From assembly GCF_000307855.1 (NCBI RefSeq), contig NZ_AJLR01000120.1, forward strand, positions 1 through 64,000: DNA of 64,000 nt, written 5' to 3'. The stretch comes from Schinkia azotoformans LMG 9581 (GTDB lineage Bacteria > Bacillota > Bacilli > Bacillales > Bacillaceae_J). Position 1 is the first letter of the stretch, and the number at the start of each line of letters is the position of its first letter. Of this stretch, positions 36,645 to 45,105 are shown piece after piece. Under the pieces are notes generated by a model. It saw nothing but the letters and a program-made list of their open reading frames with translations, made no database searches and was not told the DNA's origin. The translations under genes and the position numbers were made by a program.

Positions 36645-37376
36645 ATGTGTGAATTATTTACGGTTAAATCCGATGAAAATATACCAATTGAATGGATTTT
36701 TCATTATGCAAAGCTACTTGAAGAATACGGGTTTGCTGGATTTGGCTGGGGCATGGCTTGGAAATGTGAAGATGGACAGATTCGAAGATATCGTGCGATA
36801 GAAGGTGTGAGAAATGATATTCTTGCTCCACAAACTTTGAAAGGGATTGTATCCAAAGAATACCTTGTTCATTTGCGCAGACCAAGCTTAATGAAATCAA
36901 TGGCATTTAACAATTCCCAACCGTACTTAAATGAAGATCAGTCACTCGCTTTTGCACACAATGGCTATTTTAAAAATCATGATCAATATCGTTCTTTTTA
37001 CGCAAATGAATTGGCAGGTACTTCTGATAGTGAAGTAGGATATCGATATTATTTAATGAAGCTTAATGAACAAAAAGACCCGATTATTTCTCTTGAATTA
37101 ACACATCAGATATTGGAGGGGAATGCAAACCTTATTGCATTTCGAAAGAATGAAGTGACTCTTTTATATGCAGGAAATAATGATAACAAGATGTATACCT
37201 TTAATCTTGGTGGTGTCAGATGTGCATCAACTTCTCTCCATAGTCAGGACGACTATTTATTCCAAGCAATTTTTCCGACAGCTACTAATATAAAACAAAT
37301 CCCATTATTTACTGGGTGTGAATTAACTTTTGGCCAATTAGAAAATAAAAGCTACAAAGAGAGTTCAATGAAGTAG
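36645..37376 (+). CDS. Class II glutamine-amidotransferase-like hydrolase
   Basis: This 243-aa protein starts MCELFTV, so removal of Met exposes an N-terminal Cys nucleophile (Cys2). It retains HLRRPS, LAFAHNGYF and GTSDSEVG, equivalent to the glutamine-binding Arg, Asn-Gly and Asp of class II GATases. There is no synthetase domain. Proteins like this (TdnT/AtdA2, PuuD-like in logic) hydrolyse gamma-glutamyl amides. The chosen ATG follows AAGGAGTG by 9 nt; an in-frame upstream ATG would hide the Cys. It probably reverses or proofreads the GS-like ligase. Confidence 0.82.
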   Translation: MCELFTVKSDENIPIEWIFHYAKLLEEYGFAGFGWGMAWKCEDGQIRRYRAIEGVRNDILAPQTLKGIVSKEYLVHLRRPSLMKSMAFNNSQPYLNEDQSLAFAHNGYFKNHDQYRSFYANELAGTSDSEVGYRYYLMKLNEQKDPIISLELTHQILEGNANLIAFRKNEVTLLYAGNNDNKMYTFNLGGVRCASTSLHSQDDYLFQAIFPTATNIKQIPLFTGCELTFGQLENKSYKESSMK

Positions 37377-37410
37377 ATTTAAGAAACGCATTTCTAAAGG
37401 AGGAAAAATA

Positions 37411-37954
37411 ATGGTGAATTCAACTTAAGCGGGTAAAGAGTGATCCTCGACCAGCAAGCGATATCCTATTTACGCCTGCAATTGATTTAGAAAATGCTAA
37501 AGCAGAAATACTGGCATTAAAGAGTCAGGCAATTGAAAAAGAGCGGAATGTTGATGTTCTTACGTTCTCACATGTAATTTGTCGTCCGACCGAGGAGGAA
37601 GCCCTCCAATATTGGGATTATGCTGCTAGAACGAATGCGGATTGGACAGCTGTAGAAAATGTCATTAAAATGCAATTTGCCAATTGTTATTCGTTCCCAC
37701 ATGAAGTTTTACATTTATTGCGTGAACGTTTTGCTTCAGGACATGGAGGATTTCCATTGGTTGGGACACCAGAACAGGTTGCCGATGGAATAACAGCACT
37801 TGCCGAAGTAGGATTTAAGGGAACTACTTTATCGTTTGTTGACTACAATGATGAATTCCCATATTTCCGTGATCATGTATTGCCAATTCTTACTGAACGT
37901 AGGCTGCGTGGAGATGGAAATAGAAATAGTTCAAGTTTGAACATCTCAAAGTAA
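37411..37954 (+). pseudogene. Broken LLM-class flavin-dependent monooxygenase gene
   Basis: A strong AAAGGAGGAAAAATA ribosome site leads into ATG GTG AAT TCA ACT TAA, which stops after five codons. From 37418 a different frame encodes about 178 residues of the C-terminal part of a luciferase-like flavin monooxygenase (SDPRPASDILFTP, FPLVGTPEQVADG, FPYFRDHVLPIL). Roughly half of a normal 350-aa protein is missing. The best reading is an internal deletion that fused the first codons to the C-terminal half out of frame. Confidence 0.78.
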
Positions 37955-37983
37955 TAACGAAGAGTAAAAGGAGTGTTTTCAGC

Positions 37984-38430
37984 ATGTCAAAAATTAAAGA
38001 AAAATTAACTAAAGAGTTAATAGATTTTTTACAAGGTGAAAGAATTATTTCTCTCATTACTGTGGATAAAGAAACAAAAAAACCTACAGTCAGTACGATT
38101 TCTTGGTTATTTGCGCATGAAAGTGGTGAGAAAATTAAGTTTGCATTAGGTCATAAATCCTCAAGTATTGAAAATATTGAAAATGATCCATATATAGTTC
38201 TTAATGTAGTTGGTCCTGAAAGTTGTTATGAAATAAAAGGTACCGGAAATGTTTCGGAAATAATGCAAGGAACAATGAAGTTTAGAGTAGTAACAGTAGA
38301 GATCGATAGTGTAGAAGATGTCATTTTTTATGGCGGGAAAATTAATGCGGTACCAGGATATGAAAAAACATATGATGCTGAACTTGCTAATAAAATAGAT
38401 CATGAGATTTACAGTGAATTAAAAAAATAA
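37984..38430 (+). CDS. Pyridoxamine 5'-phosphate oxidase-fold protein
   Basis: This 148-aa protein has a split-barrel flavin-binding fold (RIISLITVDKETKKPTVSTISWLFA, KIKFALGHKSSSIENIENDP, YEIKGTGNVSE). It may bind FMN, F420 or heme; the substrate is unknown. AAAAGGAGTG lies before the ATG. It ends the cluster and is followed by a terminator. It could be a flavin reductase partner, but the sequence does not prove that. Confidence 0.7.
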   Translation: MSKIKEKLTKELIDFLQGERIISLITVDKETKKPTVSTISWLFAHESGEKIKFALGHKSSSIENIENDPYIVLNVVGPESCYEIKGTGNVSEIMQGTMKFRVVTVEIDSVEDVIFYGGKINAVPGYEKTYDAELANKIDHEIYSELKK

Positions 38431-38466
38431 GGAATGGTGAAAAAGAATAAAAGTTTGAAGATATAC

Positions 38467-38503
38467 AAAAGGGTCTCAGCTAATAAACAGCTAAGACCTT
38501 TTG
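38467..38503. terminator. Terminator ending the catabolic cluster
   Basis: The hairpin AAGGGTCTCAGCT ... AGCTAAGACCTT (38469-38481 with 38490-38501) has a T-rich right flank and an A-rich left flank. It separates the PPOX-fold gene from rmuC. Confidence 0.75.
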
Positions 38504-38845
38504 ATTTGATGTATATGAAAAAATACTAGCATCAGTTACGTATTATTTTGTTAAATTCTGAAAGTATTCACTCTATATCAATTGTCCCTTTTTTTCGAAT
38601 TGAAAGAGGTCGAGGATCGCATGCTGTTTAGAAAACAAAAGGAAATTTAGGTCAAATCAGCTTGATATTTATTTACAAATTAATTGTCTTGACAAAGGGA
38701 TACATTACAGTTGTGAACGATTGAACATTGGACCGTTGAAGTGGCGGTCTATTTCTTTTTGTTTAGTATTTTTATAGAATAGATTTATTGGCGATACTAA
38801 ATATAAATTATACAAGTTTAATATTACACTTAGGAGGGGAAATGG
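38504..38845 (+). promoter_or_regulatory. Leader region of rmuC with a possible attenuator
   Basis: This gap holds no gene. TTGACA at 38689-38694 could be a -35 box, though the matching -10 (TGTGAA at 38712) is poor. A short stem, GACCG (38731-38735) with CGGTC (38745-38749), is followed by TATTTCTTTTT and looks like a weak terminator about 95 nt before rmuC. Confidence 0.3.
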
Positions 38846-40177
38846 ATGGACCAAAATATATTGGTTATGGTATCAATGGTGATAAATGTTATTATGCTTA
38901 TTTTGCTATTGATCGTTATGAATATGGTGTCCAAGCAAAAATCTAATAAAATACAAGCTTCTTTATCTTTGATAGAAAAAGCTCAAGAAAGGCTGGAACG
39001 AATAGTTAGGGAGGATATTGGCCAAGTTAGACAGGAGATGGGGCTGTCAACGAAGCAAGCCCGTGAGGAATTAACGACACTATTAAACACTCTGAGTCAA
39101 AATGTCATGACGACGATAAATCAAATGGCATTTCAAAATAAAAATCAGCTTGATAGCTTTAATAAACAATTAACAGAACTTACGAATATGAATGAACAAA
39201 AACTCGAAGGTGTCCGCCATACAGTCGAACAAAAATTAACGTATTTACAGGAAGATAATAGTAAGAAGCTAGAGCAAATGCGCTTAACTGTAGATGAAAA
39301 ACTACATGCCACTTTAGAACAGCGGCTTGGCGATTCTTTTAAACAAGTAAGTGAACGGTTAGAACAAGTACATAAAGGTTTAGGGGAAATGCAAACATTA
39401 GCTTCCGGAGTAGGGGACCTGAAAAAAGTACTATCGAATGTAAAAGCGAGAGGAATAATGGGTGAAATTCAATTAGGAAATTTACTTGAGCAAATCCTTT
39501 CACCAGAACAATATGAATCCAATGTCGCAATGAAAAAAGGCTCTGCGGAAAGGGTTGAATTTGCTGTAAAACTTCCTTCAAAAGATGATAGCGGCGGAGT
39601 TGTATATCTTCCGATCGATTCAAAGTTTCCGCTAGAGGACTACAATCGATTACTGGACGCACAGGAATTAGGTGATGTCCAAGCAGCAGCTGATGCAGCT
39701 AAACAACTGGAAAACCGAATTAAGCTGGAAGCCAAAAGTATTCGCGATAAATATATTAACCCGCCAAACACAACAGACTTTGCCGTATTGTTCCTACCGT
39801 TTGAAGGCTTATTTGCTGAAGTCCTACGACGTCCGGGCCTTTGGGATTCCTTGCAAAGAGATATGCGGATCATAATTGCAGGACCGACGACATTAGCTGC
39901 CTTCCTTAACAGCTTGCAGATGGGATTCAGAACATTAGCCATTCAAAAACGATCCAGCGAAGTCTGGGGATTACTTGGAGCTGTAAAAACGGAGTTTACT
40001 AAATTTGGAGACATTCTCGACAAAACGAAGAAAAAACTCCAAGAGGCAAGCAATACAATTGACAGCGCAGCCACACGAAGCCGGGTAATCGAAAGAAAAT
40101 TAAAAAATGTCCAAGAACTGCCGCAGCCAGAAACGTATGAATTGCTGGGTGAATCGGAATTGGTTGGATTAGAGTAA
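38846..40177 (+). CDS. rmuC: RmuC family DNA recombination protein
   Basis: This 443-aa protein has one N-terminal membrane helix (about residues 5-25), a long coiled coil (about 35-200) and a C-terminal restriction-endonuclease-like RmuC domain (RGIMGEIQLGNLLEQIL, VYLPIDSKFPLEDYNRLLDA, FAVLFLPFEGLFAEVL). RmuC limits DNA inversion in E. coli; the biochemical role is not established. TAGGAGGGG precedes the ATG. It is followed after 15 nt by the iclR-type gene, so the two may be co-transcribed. Confidence 0.9.
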   Translation: MDQNILVMVSMVINVIMLILLLIVMNMVSKQKSNKIQASLSLIEKAQERLERIVREDIGQVRQEMGLSTKQAREELTTLLNTLSQNVMTTINQMAFQNKNQLDSFNKQLTELTNMNEQKLEGVRHTVEQKLTYLQEDNSKKLEQMRLTVDEKLHATLEQRLGDSFKQVSERLEQVHKGLGEMQTLASGVGDLKKVLSNVKARGIMGEIQLGNLLEQILSPEQYESNVAMKKGSAERVEFAVKLPSKDDSGGVVYLPIDSKFPLEDYNRLLDAQELGDVQAAADAAKQLENRIKLEAKSIRDKYINPPNTTDFAVLFLPFEGLFAEVLRRPGLWDSLQRDMRIIIAGPTTLAAFLNSLQMGFRTLAIQKRSSEVWGLLGAVKTEFTKFGDILDKTKKKLQEASNTIDSAATRSRVIERKLKNVQELPQPETYELLGESELVGLE

Positions 40178-40192
40178 GGTGGGGGAAGGAAA

Positions 40193-40951
40193 ATGAATAA
40201 CAAAAATAAAACGGTCGTCCGATCAATGGACATATTAAATCTCTTTATTGAGCATACAGAATTATCATTTCAAGAAATTATTAATTTATCGGGGATACCG
40301 AAAACTTCAGTCTATCGAATGATTAGGTCGTTTGAGGAGATGGGCTTTTTGGAAAAAGGAAGCGATGCTAAGTACCGGCTTGGGCTTTTGTTTCTTAAAT
40401 TCGGCCATCTTGTTTCTATGAGGTTGGATATACGTAAGATCGCTTATCCATTTATGCAAGATTTACATAATGATGTAAAGGAAGCGATAAATTTAATTGT
40501 ACGAGAAGGTAATGAGGCGATCTATATTGAAAAAATCGACACAAAACAAAAGGTTCGCCTTTATACTGCGATTGGCAGGAAAAGCCCGCTATATGCAGGA
40601 GCTTGTTCACGTTCAATCTTGTCCTTCTTACCTGATGCAGAAATAAAGGCATATATCGAAACAGAGGAGCTTAAACCTTTTGCCCAAGGCACGATTACTG
40701 ATAAGGATAAACTTTATGAAACTATTCAACAGGCGAGAATGGAAGGGTACACAATAAGCCATTCAGAATTAGAAAATCATACCTCTGCTGTAGCCGCACC
40801 GATTTTTAATCATCTTGGTGAAGTGGTTGCAGGTATAAGTATTGCTGGCATAGAAGCAAATTATAAAGGGGAGAATGTCGAAAACTTTAAGGAAAAGGTA
40901 AAAAAAGTGGCCGAGGATATATCAAGGCAGTTGGGCTATATAAAGGAATGA
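40193..40951 (+). CDS. IclR-family regulator (KipR-like)
   Basis: This 252-aa regulator has an IclR winged helix (TVVRSMDILNLFIEHTELSFQEIINLSGIPKTSVYRMIRSF) and a C-terminal effector domain with APIFNHLGEVVAGISIAG. Placed beside the pxp genes, it corresponds in position to KipR of B. subtilis, which represses the ycsFGI-kipIAR operon. It is likely to bind the palindromes near 42768 and 42947. GGTGGGGGAAGG precedes its ATG. Confidence 0.88.
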   Translation: MNNKNKTVVRSMDILNLFIEHTELSFQEIINLSGIPKTSVYRMIRSFEEMGFLEKGSDAKYRLGLLFLKFGHLVSMRLDIRKIAYPFMQDLHNDVKEAINLIVREGNEAIYIEKIDTKQKVRLYTAIGRKSPLYAGACSRSILSFLPDAEIKAYIETEELKPFAQGTITDKDKLYETIQQARMEGYTISHSELENHTSAVAAPIFNHLGEVVAGISIAGIEANYKGENVENFKEKVKKVAEDISRQLGYIKE

Positions 40952-40953
40952 CA

Positions 40954-40994
40954 AAGGTGGTCTCTTTAATCAACAAAGAGACCACCTTATTCTT
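40954..40994. terminator. Strong bidirectional terminator
   Basis: AAGGTGGTCTCTTT (40954-40967) is exactly complementary to AAAGAGACCACCTT (40975-40988) with a 7-nt loop. It lies between two convergent genes and probably ends both. Confidence 0.88.
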
Positions 40995-41016
40995 ATAATT
41001 AAATGCTTTAGTATGA

Positions 41017-42015
41017 CTATCTGTGAAGTGCCTTCATGCGAATCCCCAACGCTAGTTCATTTAGCATAATTTCTTGATTAATTAACTCTGCTTCAGCTTG
41101 TTCAAGAGTTGTTTCTTTAAATAAAATCTTCGCTTTCGGTTGCAATTGGGCTAATCGAGGTAAATCAACTGAAATCACTTGACCAATTTTGGGATACCCA
41201 CCTGTTGTTTGCCGGTCTACCATTAAGATAATCGGTTGTCCGTTCGAGGGGACTTGAATCGTCCCGTACGTAACCCCTTCCGATAGTAATTCAAATTTCT
41301 TAGTTAAATCTAGCTGCTTGCCATCCAATCGATACCCCATCCGATCTGCTTCAGTTGTTAATGTGTAGGAATCTGAAAAAAATACATGTTGACTTGCTTT
41401 ATCGAAATGATTAAACTCAGAGCCTTGTAAAACCCGCACCGTTTGTGTTTTATCAAATGAGAAGAATTCAGAAAAGTTGACAGACCATGTAAAATGATTT
41501 TTCATTTTGTCTAGTTGCTGAACAAATGCCAAACTGATTGTACTGTAATTTCCACACGTAAATTCATCCCCTTTTCGTAAAGCTCTGCCTTGAATCCCTC
41601 CAATGGCTGCTCGGAGATAAGTGCTTTTACTTCCAAGTACTTCAGGAACTTCAATCCCACCAGCAAAGGCAACGTATGCCCTACATCCAGTTATGGCAGA
41701 TTTAAATTTTAAAATAGACCCTTTACGAATAAGGAGCGGCCTCCACATTGGTGCTTTTTCCCCATCGATGGTAGGCTGTAAATCACCGCCAGTAATGGCA
41801 ATTAATTGGTCGCTTCCAAATTGGAGCGTTGTCCCCAAAAGCGTAATTTCAAGTGCTCCTTCGCCTTCGAAATTTCCAACAAGTAAATTCGCAACTCGCA
41901 ATGAAATAGGATCCATCGCACCGCTTACAATTACCCCGAATTTTTGGGAGCCGAATCTCCCTAAATCTTGAATGGTCGTCAATAATCCTGGATGAATCAC
42001 CTTAACACTCATCAT
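41017..42015 (-). CDS. pxpC: 5-oxoprolinase subunit PxpC (KipA, biotin-dependent carboxyltransferase-like fold)
   Basis: This 332-aa subunit of the prokaryotic ATP-dependent 5-oxoprolinase shows IHPGLLTTIQDLGRFG, AITGGDLQPTIDG, AYVAFAGGIEVPEVLGS and GQPIILMVDRQTTGGYPKIG. With PxpA and PxpB it hydrolyses 5-oxoproline to glutamate. In B. subtilis the homologue is also known as KipA in sporulation control. AAGGAG precedes the paired ATGs, and the start overlaps pxpB by 14 nt. Confidence 0.93.
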   Translation of the reverse strand: MMSVKVIHPGLLTTIQDLGRFGSQKFGVIVSGAMDPISLRVANLLVGNFEGEGALEITLLGTTLQFGSDQLIAITGGDLQPTIDGEKAPMWRPLLIRKGSILKFKSAITGCRAYVAFAGGIEVPEVLGSKSTYLRAAIGGIQGRALRKGDEFTCGNYSTISLAFVQQLDKMKNHFTWSVNFSEFFSFDKTQTVRVLQGSEFNHFDKASQHVFFSDSYTLTTEADRMGYRLDGKQLDLTKKFELLSEGVTYGTIQVPSNGQPIILMVDRQTTGGYPKIGQVISVDLPRLAQLQPKAKILFKETTLEQAEAELINQEIMLNELALGIRMKALHR

Positions 42016-42745
42016 GTTTCATCTCCTTGTAGGTAGCAAATTCTTCAAATGAAATGGGGATAAAGCGGATTTTATCTCCTGATTGTAATAACGTTGGAGG
42101 TGTTTGTTCCGGAAGAAACAAATCAAGCGGGGTCCGTCCGATAATTTGCCAGCCTCCCGGTGTTTCCAATGGATAAACGCCTGTTTGTTTGCCAGCGATT
42201 CCCACGGATCCTGGGGCAATGGCAAGACGAGGTGACTCCTTCCTAGGTGTGGCAATTCTTTCATCCATTCCTCCAAGGAACGGGAAGCCCGGTGCAAAAC
42301 CAATCATATAGACCTGACAATCATTTGCAGAATGAATTTGAATGACTTCATCTACTGTAAGCCCATGGTAAGCCGCTACATATTCCAAATCTGGGCCAAA
42401 TTCTCCCCCATAAGCGACCGGAATCTTAACAAGCCGCTCTTCGACCAGCTCATTTGTACTTAATTGATCGAGTAATTCTGCCATTAAAGCGCTCACAATT
42501 TTATAAGGACTTTTTTTATCTTTTTCGATAATAGAAAAATAAACAGCTGCAGGATTGTAATACACAGTTAAGTTATTGTAGGACGGAACTGATTCAATAA
42601 ATCCAGGAAATGGTTCTTTTTCTATTAAGTAAGATAGATGTTTAACTTGTTCATGGATCGTTGGGTTAATTCCATCCCCTAAATGGATTACTAATGCTGA
42701 ATCCCCTAAAGGCCGTATTAATTCAATTTTGTCATGAATCGTCAT
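42002..42745 (-). CDS. pxpB: 5-oxoprolinase subunit PxpB (KipI-like)
   Basis: This 247-aa cyclophilin-like subunit has LGDSALVIHLGDGINP, YMIGFAPGFPFLGGMD, TPRKESPRLAIAPGSVGIAGKQTGVYP and GGWQIIGRTPLDLF. The ATG at 42745 lies 9 nt after AAAGGAG; an in-frame TTG three codons earlier directly abuts the ribosome site and is unlikely. It is the first gene of the minus-strand pxpB-pxpC pair, divergent from pxpA. Confidence 0.92.
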   Translation of the reverse strand: MTIHDKIELIRPLGDSALVIHLGDGINPTIHEQVKHLSYLIEKEPFPGFIESVPSYNNLTVYYNPAAVYFSIIEKDKKSPYKIVSALMAELLDQLSTNELVEERLVKIPVAYGGEFGPDLEYVAAYHGLTVDEVIQIHSANDCQVYMIGFAPGFPFLGGMDERIATPRKESPRLAIAPGSVGIAGKQTGVYPLETPGGWQIIGRTPLDLFLPEQTPPTLLQSGDKIRFIPISFEEFATYKEMKHDEC

Positions 42746-42759
42746 GGAGGCCAACTCCT

Positions 42760-42970
42760 TTAGTTTCGAATTTCGGAAATATTGTTCTGTTTTACGGATG
42801 ATATTTTTATTATAAATTATTTGAATAGAAAAACAAGCCTTGAAAAGGCAATATTTAGATACGTTCCATTTTTCGTATAATTCTAAAATTAACTCTTTTC
42901 AACAAAAAATAATTATGCTAGAATATTGCTATAAATCGAAACTAGAGTTCCGTAAATCGGAACAATTTAC
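42760..42970. promoter_or_regulatory. Divergent pxpB/pxpA control region with IclR-type palindromes
   Basis: GTTCCG-TAAAT-CGGAAC (42947-42963) is a perfect inverted repeat about 50 nt before pxpA. A related sequence, TTTCG-AATTT-CGGAAA, lies about 20 nt upstream of pxpB (near 42765-42781), and a weaker GTTCC-ATTT-TTCG element lies between. Such sites match the size and symmetry of IclR-family operators. Assignment to the IclR protein at 40193 is an inference from position. Confidence 0.55.
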
Positions 42971-43014
42971 TTTGTAGTTTATCAAGATAGTGAAAAATGA
43001 AAAGGAGGGGTTTT

Positions 43015-43803
43015 ATGTTTCAAGTTGATTTAAACTGTGATCTTGGGGAAAGTTTTGGCCGCTTTAAACTGGGGGAACAGGAAGAAATATTGAAATACAT
43101 TACATCAGCCAATATTGCATGCGGTTTCCACAGCGGTGATCCAAGTGTAATGAGAGAAACAGTGAAGATGGCAATTTCAAATGGTGTTAAAATTGGGGCT
43201 CATCCTGGTTTACCAGATTTAAATGGTTTTGGTCGAAGAGAAATGGCGATTACACCGCAAGAAGGATATGACATGGTTGTTTACCAAATCGGGGCATTAC
43301 AAGGGTTTTTAGCGACCTTCAATGAAAAAATGCAGCACGTAAAACCTCATGGTGCTTTGTACAATATGGCCGCAAAGGATCCTCATCTTGCTGAGGCCAT
43401 TGCGCAAGCCGTCTATGATATTTCACCATCATTGATTTTATTTGGGCTTTCTGGCAGTGAATTAACGAAAGCGGGGGAGAAGATTGGTTTACGGACTGCC
43501 CATGAGGTGTTTGCAGATCGAACCTATCAACAAGATGGATCCTTAACTTCTCGTTCTCAAAAGGATGCGATGATTACAGATCATGAACAATCTGCCGCAC
43601 AAGTAGTGAAAATGGCAAGGGAAGGGAAAGTAGTTTCCCAGCAAAAAACAGAGGTTTCATTACGTGCAGATACAGTATGTATTCATGGGGATGGGAAACA
43701 TGCCTTATTATTTGCGAAATATCTTAAAGAATCATTAGAACAAAATAATATTACAATTGCTGCAATCAGCAACTGGGAGGAGGCTTCATATGGAAAATAC
43801 TAA
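43015..43803 (+). CDS. pxpA: 5-oxoprolinase subunit PxpA (LamB/YcsF family)
   Basis: This 262-aa protein has the family signature [14 protein letters not shown] at the N-terminus, [33 protein letters not shown] and [11 protein letters not shown]. With PxpB and PxpC it forms 5-oxoprolinase. The ATG at 43015 follows GGAGGGGTTTT; a longer in-frame start at 42997 overlaps the ribosome site. It overlaps the transporter gene by 14 nt. Confidence 0.94.
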   Translation: MFQVDLNCDLGESFGRFKLGEQEEILKYITSANIACGFHSGDPSVMRETVKMAISNGVKIGAHPGLPDLNGFGRREMAITPQEGYDMVVYQIGALQGFLATFNEKMQHVKPHGALYNMAAKDPHLAEAIAQAVYDISPSLILFGLSGSELTKAGEKIGLRTAHEVFADRTYQQDGSLTSRSQKDAMITDHEQSAAQVVKMAREGKVVSQQKTEVSLRADTVCIHGDGKHALLFAKYLKESLEQNNITIAAISNWEEASYGKY

Positions 43804-45070
43804 TGCAAGGGTGGAAAAATCTCAATTAAAATCGGAAAACCCAGAACTAAAAGTTATCCAAAATAATGATAGCGCTTTAGTAAAAAAGAAGACGAGCCGT
43901 AGTGTATTATTAGGTGCAGCATTTTTGATGGCGACATCATCAATTGGACCGGGCTTTTTGACACAAACAACAGTGTTTACTCAGCAATTAGCCGCTAGTT
44001 TTGCCTTTGTTATTCTAATATCATTAATATTAGATGTCTTTGCACAAATGAACGTTTGGCGTATTATTTGTGTATCGGGACTCCGTGGGCAAGAAGTTGC
44101 CAATAAAGTGTTACCTGGACTTGGCGTTGTTTTGGCCATCCTGATTGTCATCGGCGGTTTGGCATTTAATATTGGAAACGTTGCTGGAGCCGGATTAGGT
44201 TTGAATGCTATGATGGGATTAGACCCGATTACTGGAGCTATTATTAGTGCCATAGTAGCGATTTTCATCTTTGTTGTTAAAGAAGCAGGAAAAGCAATGG
44301 ATAAGTTCGCTCAATTTGCAGGAGTTGTTATGATTCTACTTATGCTGTACGTTGCTTTTAAAACATCCCCGCCAGTAGGGGAAGCAATCATTAATACAGT
44401 TAAACCTGAACAGATTAGCTGGTTTGCGATCGTCACGCTTGTTGGAGGTACGGTGGGTGGTTATATCACATTTGCCGGTGGACACCGCCTACTTGACGCA
44501 GGCGTAAAAGGCATTGAATCATTGCCAGAAGTTACGAAAAGCTCTGTTACCGGAATTGTTGCAACTGGTATTATGCGTGTAGCCTTATTCTTGGCAGTTC
44601 TTGGTGTTGTAACACAAGGTTTAGCGATTGATGCAGCAAATCCTCCTGCTTCAGTTTTCCAATTAGCAGCAGGAAACATTGGCTATCGTATCTTTGGTGT
44701 TATTATGTGGGCAGCGGCGATTACTTCTGTTGTAGGGGCAGCTTATACATCAGTTTCATTTATCCGCTCCTTCCACCCAAAAATTGAAAAATACCATAAG
44801 TGGATCATCATTGCTTTCATTATTGTTTCTACAGGGACATTTGCCCTAGTTGGAAAGCCAGTTAATATTCTAATCCTAGTAGGGGCGCTAAATGCTCTGA
44901 TTTTACCAATCGCTTTAGGAACATTATTAGTAGCGGCACACAAGAAGAGCATTGTTGGTGCGTATAAACATCCATTATGGTTAACCATCCCTGGAGTATT
45001 CGTTGTTATTATTATGGGAATTTTAGGTGTAAAAACGTTAATAGAGCAATTGCCTTTATTATTTAAGTAA
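43790..45070 (+). CDS. Nramp-family transporter (YcsG-like)
   Basis: This 426-aa membrane protein of about 11 helices has the Nramp-like segments [14 protein letters not shown] and [17 protein letters not shown]. In bacilli this family (YcsG) is always beside pxpA, and the canonical metal-binding DPGN of helix 1 is replaced here by GPGF. A 5-oxoproline-related organic substrate or cation symport is therefore plausible rather than manganese uptake. GGGAGGAGG precedes the ATG at 43790. Confidence 0.83.
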   Translation: MENTNARVEKSQLKSENPELKVIQNNDSALVKKKTSRSVLLGAAFLMATSSIGPGFLTQTTVFTQQLAASFAFVILISLILDVFAQMNVWRIICVSGLRGQEVANKVLPGLGVVLAILIVIGGLAFNIGNVAGAGLGLNAMMGLDPITGAIISAIVAIFIFVVKEAGKAMDKFAQFAGVVMILLMLYVAFKTSPPVGEAIINTVKPEQISWFAIVTLVGGTVGGYITFAGGHRLLDAGVKGIESLPEVTKSSVTGIVATGIMRVALFLAVLGVVTQGLAIDAANPPASVFQLAAGNIGYRIFGVIMWAAAITSVVGAAYTSVSFIRSFHPKIEKYHKWIIIAFIIVSTGTFALVGKPVNILILVGALNALILPIALGTLLVAAHKKSIVGAYKHPLWLTIPGVFVVIIMGILGVKTLIEQLPLLFK

Positions 45071-45105
45071 TTTCGTAAGGAAATACATTTTGGGAGGAAG
45101 ATATA

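Noticed and set aside
37442-38619. Eleven-bp inverted match GATCCTCGACC (37442-37452) and GGTCGAGGATC (38609-38619)
   Set aside because: An 11-bp match over about 1.2 kb is within chance expectation, and nothing mobile lies between them.
41621-41971. 116-codon plus-strand frame inside pxpC
   Set aside because: It is wholly antisense to a well-conserved gene, with no family motifs and no ribosome site.
43790-45070. Annotating the Nramp-like gene as manganese transporter MntH
   Set aside because: The DPGN metal motif is absent and the gene lies in a 5-oxoprolinase operon, as does YcsG.
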